A DNA stretch of 64,000 bases, taken from positions 1 to 64,000 of the forward strand of contig CASDUJ010000011.1 in assembly GCA_949283935.1 (NCBI GenBank). The letters are read 5' to 3'. Every line of letters starts with the position of its first letter. Positions within the stretch are counted from its first letter, which is position 1. The position numbers and the translations under genes were made by a program. This DNA is from an uncultured bacterium (GTDB lineage: Bacteria > Cyanobacteriota > Vampirovibrionia > Gastranaerophilales > JAILCC01). This document shows, piece after piece, positions 33,385 to 41,080 of the stretch. The notes beneath the pieces were generated by a model that did not search any database, was not told where the DNA came from, and worked only from the letters and a program-made list of their open reading frames with translations.

Positions 33385-33419
33385 TATTTATATAAAAACA
33401 AATATTAAAAAAAAATTGC
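33385..33419 (-). promoter_or_regulatory. GCAA-N16-GTTTTTAT element (strong copy)
   Basis: Minus-strand reading: GGCAATT, spacing 16, then GTTTTTATATAAATAAGG. Bases 33385-33407 are identical over 23 positions to 54864-54886, with the same distance to GCAA. It stands 45-79 bases before the start codon. Confidence 0.65.
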
Positions 33420-33477
33420 CTGCAAGGATTTCTTTACTTGAAAATATTTTAAATATTCGTTTAGTCTTGTTTTTAGC

Positions 33478-34149
33478 TTATAAAGTTTCAAATAATTTCT
33501 CATTTCGCTTAGATTCAAGCTGAAATTTTAAACATTCTTTTACTATTAAATTTATATCTTCTTGTTTTATGTCCGTAAAAGCTAGTCCGTTTATATACAA
33601 ACAACTATCATTTAATATAAGTTCTTTTGAATAAACTTTCCTACATAATGCCTGAATATCTGTCGCATTAAGGTGAATCGTAACTTCTCCACTTTCAAAA
33701 TCACTTAAAGGTTCTGCAGTAATACATGCTAAACCTTTACCTGATATATTTTTAGATTTTAAAGCATACATTTCTATTATATTTTCACCATCTGAAATGT
33801 TTAATTCAAAATCTACATGCATGGGAATTCTTGTATCTTCTCTTCTTTGGCAAAATTGGTTATTATAAGGAAAACTTATAAAAACATCTTTGGCTTCTCC
33901 GTGTTCTTTTTTGAGAACGTTTGCATTACTGGATAAAACGCCATCTTCTGTGTATATGATTACGTTTAATCTTGCAAAAGTTTCTACTTTGTCAAAATTA
34001 ATTGTTTTACTTTTGGGATAAGCAACTAAAATTTTGTCGTCAAATATTTCTTTAATTTCGCTTTCAAAAGAAGATTGCACACCTGATATATCAGTGTATA
34101 CAAGTTCTAATCTTACAGATTTTTTCAAAAAATTAAATACATCTATCAT
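33478..34149 (-). CDS. PilZ-domain c-di-GMP-binding protein (YcgR-like)
   Basis: The 223-residue protein has an N-terminal beta domain of the YcgR/PilZN sort (residues 10-95) and a C-terminal PilZ domain with both ligand motifs: RREDTR (RxxxR at R103-R107) and NISGKG ([D/N]xSxxG at N134-G139). Such proteins bind cyclic di-GMP and slow the flagellar motor or control surface traits. It follows prs by three bases and so is expressed with glmU and prs rather than with flagellar genes. It is the only c-di-GMP receptor seen in the window. Confidence 0.88.
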   Translation of the reverse strand: MIDVFNFLKKSVRLELVYTDISGVQSSFESEIKEIFDDKILVAYPKSKTINFDKVETFARLNVIIYTEDGVLSSNANVLKKEHGEAKDVFISFPYNNQFCQRREDTRIPMHVDFELNISDGENIIEMYALKSKNISGKGLACITAEPLSDFESGEVTIHLNATDIQALCRKVYSKELILNDSCLYINGLAFTDIKQEDINLIVKECLKFQLESKRNEKLFETL

Positions 34150-34152
34150 ATT

Positions 34153-35142
34153 TTACTCAAACAAAGAACTAACTGATTCATCATCATGAATTCGAGTTAT
34201 AGCTTTTCCTAAAAGTGGAGCTACGTTTAATTGTACAATTTTTTTAGGTAAATTGGCAATATCTAAAGGAATTGTGTTGGTTACTATAACTTCTTTTGCT
34301 TCAGAATTTATTAGTCTTTCTATTGCTGGTCCGCTAAAAACAGGATGAGAAGCACATATATATACTTCTTTGGCACCATATTTCTTTAAAAGTTTTGCTC
34401 CTTCAGTTATTGTTCCTGCTGTATCAATCATGTCGTCAAACATTACACAAATTTTGTCTTTTACTTCACCTATTACATATTCTACTTTCGCAATATTATG
34501 AGCTTCTCTTCTTTTATCAATAATTGCAATTGGAGCATCAAGGTGATTTGCAAAATGTCTTGTGCGTTCTACTCCTCCTGCATCAGGGCTTACTACAACT
34601 AATTGATTGTGTGGAATATTTTTGTTTTTTATATAATCTACAAAAATAGGCATAGATTGTAAATGATCCACAAGAATGTTGAAATAACCTTGAATTTGTC
34701 CTGTGTGTAAATCCATTGCTAAAACTCTTGTAGTACCTGCTGTTGTCAAAAGATCTGCAACAAGTTTTGCGCTAATAGCTTCTCGTCCGGATGCTTTTCT
34801 ATCTTGTCTTGCATATCCATAATATGGAATTACTGCTGTAATTGATTTTGCACTTGCTCGTTTAAAAGCATCTATTATAATTAAAAGTTCCATTAAATGT
34901 TCGTTAACAGGTTTGCATAAAGGTTGAACAATAAAAACATCGTCTCCTCTTACACTTTCTTGAACTTTTACATAAATTTCTCCGTCCGCAAAATTTTTTA
35001 CAATCATTGGACCTACTTCTGTTCCTAAATATTCAGCTATATCAGCTGCTAATTGAGGATTAGAACGTCCGGTAAATATTTTTATGTCATGAGTTGGTTT
35101 AATAATATTTTCTACTTCAATTTTAGGCATACACTCTGTCAC
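34153..35142 (-). CDS. prs: Ribose-phosphate pyrophosphokinase (PRPP synthetase)
   Basis: The 329-residue enzyme makes PRPP for nucleotide, His and Trp synthesis. Clear motifs: ADGEIYVKVQESVRGDDVFIVQ, PYYGYARQDRKASGREAISAKLVADLL, AMDLHTGQIQGYF, the PRPP loop VMFDDMIDTAGTI. Length is normal. The start is GTG 35142, seven bases after AGGAG. It lies nine bases after glmU, as in many bacteria, and is followed by the PilZ gene. Confidence 0.97.
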   Translation of the reverse strand: MTECMPKIEVENIIKPTHDIKIFTGRSNPQLAADIAEYLGTEVGPMIVKNFADGEIYVKVQESVRGDDVFIVQPLCKPVNEHLMELLIIIDAFKRASAKSITAVIPYYGYARQDRKASGREAISAKLVADLLTTAGTTRVLAMDLHTGQIQGYFNILVDHLQSMPIFVDYIKNKNIPHNQLVVVSPDAGGVERTRHFANHLDAPIAIIDKRREAHNIAKVEYVIGEVKDKICVMFDDMIDTAGTITEGAKLLKKYGAKEVYICASHPVFSGPAIERLINSEAKEVIVTNTIPLDIANLPKKIVQLNVAPLLGKAITRIHDDESVSSLFE

Positions 35143-35151
35143 TTTTGTCTC

Positions 35152-36561
35152 CTAGTTTTCTCTTTTTGTCATTTTTAAAACCCAGTCTTTTATTATTCTC
35201 ATGGGGCTTCTTGTTACTGCAAGAGAATTTTCTGGCACATCATTATTAATTACGCTTAAAGCTCCTACGTTAGCATTTTTTTCAATTTTTACAGGTGCTA
35301 TAAGTACGGAGTTTGAACCAATTTTAGCATTATCACAAATTATTGTTTTGCATTTTTCTTTTGTCAAAGCATTGTAGTTTGCAGTTATTGTTCCTGCTCC
35401 AATATTTACATTTTTTCCCAAATGTGCATCTCCAATGTAGCTTAAATGTGCTGCATTTGTATTATCTTCTATAACTGATTTTTTGATTTCTACAAAATTT
35501 CCTATTCTAACATTTTCTTTTATGTCTACTCCATCTCTTATATGGGCAAAAGGCCCTATTTTTACATTTTCTGCAATAGTTACATTTGATAAAACAGATG
35601 CAATAATTTTTACATTATCTGCAGTTTCAACATTACCTTTTATAAATGTGTTTGGACCTATTGTGTTATTTTCTCCCAAAAAATTTTCGCCTTCTATATA
35701 GCAATTTGGATAAATCATTGATTGACTACCTATCTCTGTTTCAGGCGAAACCCAAGTCATCATGGGATCAACAATAGTTACTCCATCATTCATTAATTCT
35801 TCAAGTTTTCTGTTTTTTAAAATAATAGCTGCTCTTGCTAACTGCTTTTGTGAGTTGATTCCAAAAACTTCTTGGTTATCTTCTAAAACATACGCATTAG
35901 TTTTGAACCCATTTCTTACAGACCAATCTATAATGTCTGTTAAATAAAGTTCTCCTTGAACATTATCAGTCGTAATTTCTTTGAATGCTGGAGCAATTTG
36001 TTGCCAATCAAAACAATATATTCCGGCGTTAATTTCCTTTATAGCTTTTTGCGACAAAGTTGCATCTTTTTCTTCTACTATTTTCATAATAGCATCATTG
36101 TCGTCTCTAACAATTCTTCCGTAGTTTAAAGGATTTGCCATTATAGCTGTCATTACTGTCAAAACTGCTCCAGAAGTTCTATGTGAATTTATAAATTTTT
36201 CCAATGTTTCAGTTCTTATTAAAGGGGTATCTCCACATAAAACTAACACACTTCCTTTGAAGTCTTTTAGTTTGTCCCAACATTTATAAACAGCATCTCC
36301 CGTCCCTAATTGTGGTTCTTGAAGTATTGTTTCTACATTTTTTGCCGGATATTTTTTGGCAACAAGTTCTGATACCATATCAGCTCTATGGCCTACTATT
36401 ACGTAATTTAGACTTATATCTTCTACTTTTACAACAGAATTTACAACTCTTTCAAGAAGAGTTTTACCCATAATTGAATGTAAAACCTTTGGTATTTCCG
36501 ATTTCATTCTTGTTCCTTTGCCTGCTGCAAGGATTATTGAACGAATTTCAGATGTTGGCAT
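35152..36561 (-). CDS. glmU: Bifunctional GlmU, UDP-GlcNAc synthesis
   Basis: The 469-residue enzyme acetylates glucosamine-1-phosphate and then uridylylates it to UDP-GlcNAc. The N-terminal pyrophosphorylase shows IILAAGKGTRM, LCGDTPLI and KIVEEKDA; the C-terminal left-handed beta helix has hexapeptide repeats and GAGTITANYNA, with a final acetyltransferase region. Length is typical. AAAGGAAA precedes ATG 36561. It starts the glmU-prs-PilZ operon and is divergent from the acetyltransferase gene at 36670. Confidence 0.97.
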   Translation of the reverse strand: MPTSEIRSIILAAGKGTRMKSEIPKVLHSIMGKTLLERVVNSVVKVEDISLNYVIVGHRADMVSELVAKKYPAKNVETILQEPQLGTGDAVYKCWDKLKDFKGSVLVLCGDTPLIRTETLEKFINSHRTSGAVLTVMTAIMANPLNYGRIVRDDNDAIMKIVEEKDATLSQKAIKEINAGIYCFDWQQIAPAFKEITTDNVQGELYLTDIIDWSVRNGFKTNAYVLEDNQEVFGINSQKQLARAAIILKNRKLEELMNDGVTIVDPMMTWVSPETEIGSQSMIYPNCYIEGENFLGENNTIGPNTFIKGNVETADNVKIIASVLSNVTIAENVKIGPFAHIRDGVDIKENVRIGNFVEIKKSVIEDNTNAAHLSYIGDAHLGKNVNIGAGTITANYNALTKEKCKTIICDNAKIGSNSVLIAPVKIEKNANVGALSVINNDVPENSLAVTRSPMRIIKDWVLKMTKREN

Positions 36562-36669
36562 TTTTTATTTCCTTTAAATTAAACAACAACTTTATTTTGA
36601 CATAAATTTGCAAAAATGAACAGTACTTTTTATAGGCTTAATGTTATAATTTTTTAAAAGGAGTTTAAT

Positions 36670-37224
36670 ATGACTGAATACGAAAAAATGATAAGAGGTG
36701 AATTATACGATGCTACAGATAAAAAATTGGAAAAAATGCGTTTTGATTGCAGAGAAATTCTTGATCTATACAATAATAAATTAGCTGGAAATATTAAAGA
36801 GAAAAATTTACTTCTTAATAAATTAACTCAAAAAAAACTAAAAAATGTATTTATTCAAGCACCATTTTATTGTGATTATGGAATTAATCTTGAATTTGGA
36901 GAAAATGTGTTTTTGAATTTTAATTGTGTAATTTTAGATTGTGCAAGAGTAAAAATAGGAGAAAATACATTTTTGGGGCCAAGTGTTCAAATTTATACAC
37001 CTGTTCATCCGTTAAATGCTAAAAAAAGAGCAACTTGGGTAGAATATGCTAAACCTGTTGTAATAGGACAAAATTGCTGGCTTGGTGGCGGAGTAATAGT
37101 TTTACCAGGAGTTTCTATTGGAAATAATACGGTCATTGGGGCAGGTTCGGTTGTTGTTAAAGATATTCCTGATAATTCAGTAGCTGTTGGTAATCCTTGT
37201 AAAGTTGTAAAAAATTTAATTTAA
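36670..37224 (+). CDS. Maltose O-acetyltransferase-like hexapeptide acetyltransferase
   Basis: The 184-residue protein matches the Maa/NodL/LacA type: an N-terminal KMIRGELYDATDKKLEKMRFDCREIL helix pair, APFYCDYGINLEFGENVFLNFNCVILDC, the catalytic-His region YTPVHPLN, and a beta-helix ending in GNNTVIGAGSVVVKDIPDNSVAVGNPCKVVK. It would acetylate a sugar using acetyl-CoA in the cytoplasm. AAAAGGAG precedes ATG 36670. Its stop overlaps the convergent gene at 37221. Confidence 0.92.
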   Translation: MTEYEKMIRGELYDATDKKLEKMRFDCREILDLYNNKLAGNIKEKNLLLNKLTQKKLKNVFIQAPFYCDYGINLEFGENVFLNFNCVILDCARVKIGENTFLGPSVQIYTPVHPLNAKKRATWVEYAKPVVIGQNCWLGGGVIVLPGVSIGNNTVIGAGSVVVKDIPDNSVAVGNPCKVVKNLI

Positions 37225-37442
37225 GATAATTTATTATGAGCGTATTTAACTACCCAAAAATTGAATAATGCTGATAAAATAAATATTATTTGGAAAATAT
37301 GTAAAATTGTTTCTGGAAGTTTTACAGAAAAAAATGCAAAAATTTGTTCCAAAAAAAGGCCTGTAAATAAAAGAGAAGTTCCGCAAAGACCTAAAGCGAA
37401 GTAAAGTATTACAAAATGGTTATTCTTTTTGTTGTCGTTCAT
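37221..37442 (-). CDS. Small two-helix membrane protein
   Basis: A 73-residue protein with two predicted membrane helices (about 9-32 and 40-65). No family recognised. Its stop codon overlaps the stop of the plus-strand acetyltransferase gene (shared TTAA), a compact convergent arrangement that supports the frame being real. Role unknown. Confidence 0.55.
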   Translation of the reverse strand: MNDNKKNNHFVILYFALGLCGTSLLFTGLFLEQIFAFFSVKLPETILHIFQIIFILSALFNFWVVKYAHNKLS

Positions 37443-37516
37443 ATTATGTAAATCCCTTGTATATGTAAATTAAAACAGTATAATATAATACTAGTAAGGT
37501 TAATTATAAGTTAAAT

Positions 37517-38785
37517 ATGGATTTAATAAATACTTTTTCAAAAATACCGGAAGTTTTGAATTTAAATTTGACACCAGAAAGTGCTATTAACTGGGTCAAA
37601 AAAGAATTTGAAACAAAATTAAATTTTGATTTTGTTCTTGTAGGTTATTTAAATACAGACGGAATTGATATAAAAACAATGACTTCTCCTAATGGAATGG
37701 TTCAATTTTCTTCTAATTATAACATTGGATTAAATTTTAAAGATTTCTTGCAAAACAAAAAAGGAATTTCATTAAAAATTGCATCTAACAAACAATCTTT
37801 GCTTGATGAAATTGGATTAAAAGTAATTTCGAATTGTAATTTGGTTTTGCTGCCTTTAACTATTAGAGAGGCAGTATTTGGAATCATTGTTTGTCTTAAA
37901 TTTGGCAATGACAATAATATTTCACAAGAAGATTTTGCTATCGCGCAAGCTTATGCCGGATTATGTTCTTACATTATTAAAGATGCAGAATTAAGCAATG
38001 TATTTAAGCTTCAATTGAAAATTCTTAATGAAAATATTGTCGAAAAAACATATACAATTGAAGATATGAAAGAACAAAATGAAAAAATTAAAGAAGCGGA
38101 AAAAATTAAAACTGAATTTTTGATGAATATGTCTCACGCTCTTCGAACTCCATTAAATGCAATCATAGGATTTTCGGAAGCACTTCAAATGAAAATGTTT
38201 GGAGAATTAAATGCAAAACAAGAAGAATATATATTAGACATTCAAAATAGTGGTAAAGAAATGTTAGGCTTGGTAAATGACATATTAGATATGTCAAAAA
38301 TAGAAGCAGGAGCCATGAAAATTTTAAAAATAGAATTAGATATATGTCTTATTATTAAAGAAGTTGTAAATATAGTCAAAAGTCTTGCAGCTAAAAAAAA
38401 TATCCAAATAAAATGTAATTTACCCAAAAAACCTGTTTATATTATGGCTGATTCGCAAAAGTTTAATCAAATTATGTACAATCTTCTAAGTAATGCAATT
38501 AAATTTACTAATCAAAATGGTAATATTGAAGTAGGAGTTAAAGAATTAAAAAAATTTGTGCAAATATACGTTAAAGATGATGGGATAGGTATAGACAAAA
38601 AATATCACGGAAAAATTTTTGGAAAATTTGAACAAGTAGAAAACAATTATAGTGGGAAATATTCTTCAACAGGATTAGGCTTAACAATTACGAAAGAACT
38701 TATAGAAATGCACGGCGGTAGAATTTGGTTGGAAAGCAAGTTAAATAATGGAACTACTTTTACTTTTGAATTACCAACCAGTTAA
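37517..38785 (+). CDS. Sensor histidine kinase, GAF-like sensor
   Basis: The 422-residue protein has an N-terminal GAF-like region (about 20-165, no membrane helix, so cytoplasmic), a coiled linker, a HisKA domain with H207 in MSHALRTPLNAIIGFSE, and a HATPase domain with NLLSNAIKFT (N box), DDGIGID and STGLGLTITKELIEMHGG. It should autophosphorylate and signal to a response regulator, but none is adjacent. The residue after the phospho-His is Ala where most HisKA proteins have Glu or Asp. The sensor ligand is unknown. Confidence 0.92.
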   Translation: MDLINTFSKIPEVLNLNLTPESAINWVKKEFETKLNFDFVLVGYLNTDGIDIKTMTSPNGMVQFSSNYNIGLNFKDFLQNKKGISLKIASNKQSLLDEIGLKVISNCNLVLLPLTIREAVFGIIVCLKFGNDNNISQEDFAIAQAYAGLCSYIIKDAELSNVFKLQLKILNENIVEKTYTIEDMKEQNEKIKEAEKIKTEFLMNMSHALRTPLNAIIGFSEALQMKMFGELNAKQEEYILDIQNSGKEMLGLVNDILDMSKIEAGAMKILKIELDICLIIKEVVNIVKSLAAKKNIQIKCNLPKKPVYIMADSQKFNQIMYNLLSNAIKFTNQNGNIEVGVKELKKFVQIYVKDDGIGIDKKYHGKIFGKFEQVENNYSGKYSSTGLGLTITKELIEMHGGRIWLESKLNNGTTFTFELPTS

Positions 38786-38850
38786 AAGTTTGTTTTTAAT
38801 TAAGTAATTTGATAATATATCTTGTATTAGCAAATATTTAAGGTAAAAAA

Positions 38851-39783
38851 TTGGATACTACTGAAAAAATAAATAATTTAAAAGAAGTAATTAAGCAAAA
38901 TCCTGGAAATTATTTGGTCAAAAAGGAATTAGCTTTTTTGTATTTGGATGAAGGCTCTTTGAATTTGGCTTTGGATATTTTTGAAAATTTATCCGAAATT
39001 TTTCCAAATGATGGGGAATTATTTTTTAATATAGGAATCATTTATGAAAAATTAAAAAAACCTCAAGAAGCTTTATCTGTATACAAAAAAGCTGTTCAAC
39101 TTGTACCTGATGATGCTGATTTTAACTATAATCTTGCTTTCTTATATGATCAAATGGGAGAAATAGAAAAAGCTATTGCATTATACAAAAAGGTTTTAAA
39201 TATTGATAAAGAAGATGCAAATACTCATTTTAATCTCGGTTGTCTTTTATCTAAAATTAATAATTCGCAAGATGCTATCAAACATTTAGAACGTGCAGTA
39301 GAATTAAATTCACAAGATGCCTATGCTTATTTTTATTTAGCTTATGAATACAAAAAAAATGGACAAAAGAAAAAAGCTGTTGAATATTATAAAAAAGTAA
39401 TAGCAATCAATCCTGAATATAGTTGGGCTTATTATAATCTTGCTTGTATTTATTTGGAAGCTAAAAATTATGCTTTGGCTTTACAATTTATTGAGCAAAC
39501 TTTAAGTATTAATCCAAACGATTTAGATGCGTACAAAACACTTGCAACTATTTTGGTAACTACAAGAAAAACAAATGTTGCAATTGAACAAATTTCTCAA
39601 GCTGTAAATGATAACCCTGATTTAGCTGATTTACATTATATTTTGGCTAAATTACATGCAAAAATAAATCAAAAAGAAGAAGCCATTTCTTGTTACAAAA
39701 AAGCTTTGTTAAATGTTCAAAATTTAAAAACTCCTGTTGAAAAAATCAAACAGGAGTTAAATAAATTGACTATAAATGTGTAA
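38851..39783 (+). CDS. TPR-repeat protein
   Basis: A 310-residue protein of about eight canonical tetratricopeptide repeats, such as AYAYFYLAYEYKKNGQKKKAVEYYKKVIAINPEYSWAYYNLACIYLEAKNYALALQFIEQTLSINPN. It starts at TTG 38851, seven bases after AAGG, because no earlier ATG fits. No signal peptide. It follows the histidine kinase by 65 bases and converges on rplI. A scaffold role is likely, partner unknown. Confidence 0.82.
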   Translation: MDTTEKINNLKEVIKQNPGNYLVKKELAFLYLDEGSLNLALDIFENLSEIFPNDGELFFNIGIIYEKLKKPQEALSVYKKAVQLVPDDADFNYNLAFLYDQMGEIEKAIALYKKVLNIDKEDANTHFNLGCLLSKINNSQDAIKHLERAVELNSQDAYAYFYLAYEYKKNGQKKKAVEYYKKVIAINPEYSWAYYNLACIYLEAKNYALALQFIEQTLSINPNDLDAYKTLATILVTTRKTNVAIEQISQAVNDNPDLADLHYILAKLHAKINQKEEAISCYKKALLNVQNLKTPVEKIKQELNKLTINV

Positions 39784-39786
39784 ATT

Positions 39787-40293
39787 TTATTCAGCTTGAG
39801 CTTCTTGTTCATCCATTTCTTCAATAATTGATTCTTTTATAACTTCTGAAGCTTTTACTTCAATAGCAAGTTTTGTGGAAACTTTTGAAGAAAGTTTAAT
39901 TAACATTTCATAATTACCAACTTGATTTATTGGTTTATTAAGAGAAATATTTTTTCTATCAACTTCAAAATTAACTTTTTCTGACAACAAATCTGCCAAT
40001 TTTTTAGTAGTAACAGCCCCAAAAAGTTTACCGCTTTCACCTGCTTTTGCTTCAATGGATATAATTTCTATAGCTGAAATTTTTTCTGCTTTATCTAAAG
40101 CTTCTTGGTGTAATTTTTCAGCTTTAGCTTTAATTCTTTCAATATTACGTTCTCTATTTTCAAGAGCACCTTTTGTAGCAATTTCTACCATGCTATTGGG
40201 TAGAAGATAATTTCTTGCATACCCGTCTTTTACTTCTACAACATCACCAGCTTCGCCTAATGATTGTACGTCTTTTTTCAATATAACTTTCAT
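39787..40293 (-). CDS. rplI: Large ribosomal subunit protein bL9
   Basis: The 168-residue protein has the L9 N-terminal domain (MKVILKKDVQSLGEAGDVVEVKDGYARNYLLPNSMVEIAT), the long connecting helix, and the C-terminal domain with LFGAVTTKKLADLL. An extra acidic tail (SIIEEMDEQEAQAE) extends past the usual end. AGGAGG precedes ATG 40293. It stands alone; rpsF and rpsR are not adjacent. Confidence 0.97.
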   Translation of the reverse strand: MKVILKKDVQSLGEAGDVVEVKDGYARNYLLPNSMVEIATKGALENRERNIERIKAKAEKLHQEALDKAEKISAIEIISIEAKAGESGKLFGAVTTKKLADLLSEKVNFEVDRKNISLNKPINQVGNYEMLIKLSSKVSTKLAIEVKASEVIKESIIEEMDEQEAQAE

Positions 40294-40394
40294 GATGCCT
40301 CCTAGTCATTTTTTATTTTGCTTAAAGGCTATCACAAACAAAATAATATAACAAGGTGGATAATTGTATTGAAGTAAATCAATCTTTTTGGTTT

Positions 40395-40787
40395 CTATTT
40401 ATTTTGTGGTATGAAAAAATTTTTTATAGTATTAGCAAATTTATCTGCGTATTCTAATACTGTGTTTTTACCTTTTTTAGTATATTGTAATATTGTATTT
40501 GCTATTTTATGTTTTGAGCAAAAATCATTTATTGCTTTGGAGATTGTCTTATATTTTTTTCCTATATATATTGCTGCGTCTGGGAAAAGATTTTTAAATA
40601 GTCCTGCAATATTTTTTCTGAATATAATCGCACCTGCAGTTGCTCCTGCGATAAGTAACAAACTTTTTCCATTAAAACTATCATTAGGGTATTTTTGAGG
40701 TTTGCAACCAAAATGAACATTTGGATTATTGTAACCAACTTTACCTATTGTGTTTAATATGTCCGTTTGCTCAATTCCTTTTAGCAT
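40395..40787 (-). CDS. Unknown protein with N-terminal NPxVHFG motif and one hydrophobic segment
   Basis: The 130-residue protein has NNPNVHFG at residues 20-27, then a hydrophobic Ala/Gly-rich stretch (SLLLIAGATAGAIIFRKNIAGLF, about 46-68) that may cross the membrane, and a Lys-rich helical C-terminus. F26-G27 sits at the same position as FG in the protein at 4756. AGGAG precedes ATG 40787, and a T-rich GCAA element lies upstream. Family unknown. Confidence 0.6.
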   Translation of the reverse strand: MLKGIEQTDILNTIGKVGYNNPNVHFGCKPQKYPNDSFNGKSLLLIAGATAGAIIFRKNIAGLFKNLFPDAAIYIGKKYKTISKAINDFCSKHKIANTILQYTKKGKNTVLEYADKFANTIKNFFIPQNK

Positions 40788-40810
40788 GATTTATCTCCTA
40801 ACTTACCTTG

Positions 40811-40846
40811 TTACATAAATAAAAAAAAATTAGCTAAAAAAATTGC
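40811..40846 (-). promoter_or_regulatory. Weak copy of the GCAA-N16-TTTT element
   Basis: On the minus strand AAGCAATT is followed after 16 bases by a T-run and ATTTATGTAA, 24-59 bases before the start at 40787. Similarity is mostly T-richness, so this copy is uncertain. Confidence 0.3.
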
Positions 40847-40938
40847 TTTTGAAAACGTGGAAATTCTTCTCCTCCTAATATTGTAAATATAATATTTATA
40901 TATTGTAAACATTTAACATTAATGTTAATATAAAAATA

Positions 40939-41071
40939 TTATCCGACATTAAAATATTAGCAGGTCGGGTAATTGCGTAAGGTATGAGAAAATGGTTATA
41001 TATAAGTAATCTTTTTCATACTTCCAGCTATTCTTAATTCCAAACTATTTCGGGCGAAAGCCCGTTTTTTT
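40939..41071 (+). ncRNA. Candidate small RNA with its own terminator
   Basis: No gene of useful length lies here on the plus strand, yet a perfect intrinsic terminator CGGGC-GAAA-GCCCG-TTTTTTT ends at 41071 and points away from murE's direction of transcription. A possible promoter lies upstream (TTGTAA, 17 bases, TAATAT at 40927-40932). Within the span, bases 40980-40991 pair with 41022-41033 in a 12-base stem, and TAGCAGG nearly pairs with CCAGCTA, forming one long hairpin. It is about 130 nt. A 6S-like shape is possible but I see no proof. Confidence 0.5.
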
Positions 41072-41080
41072 GTATTTCAT

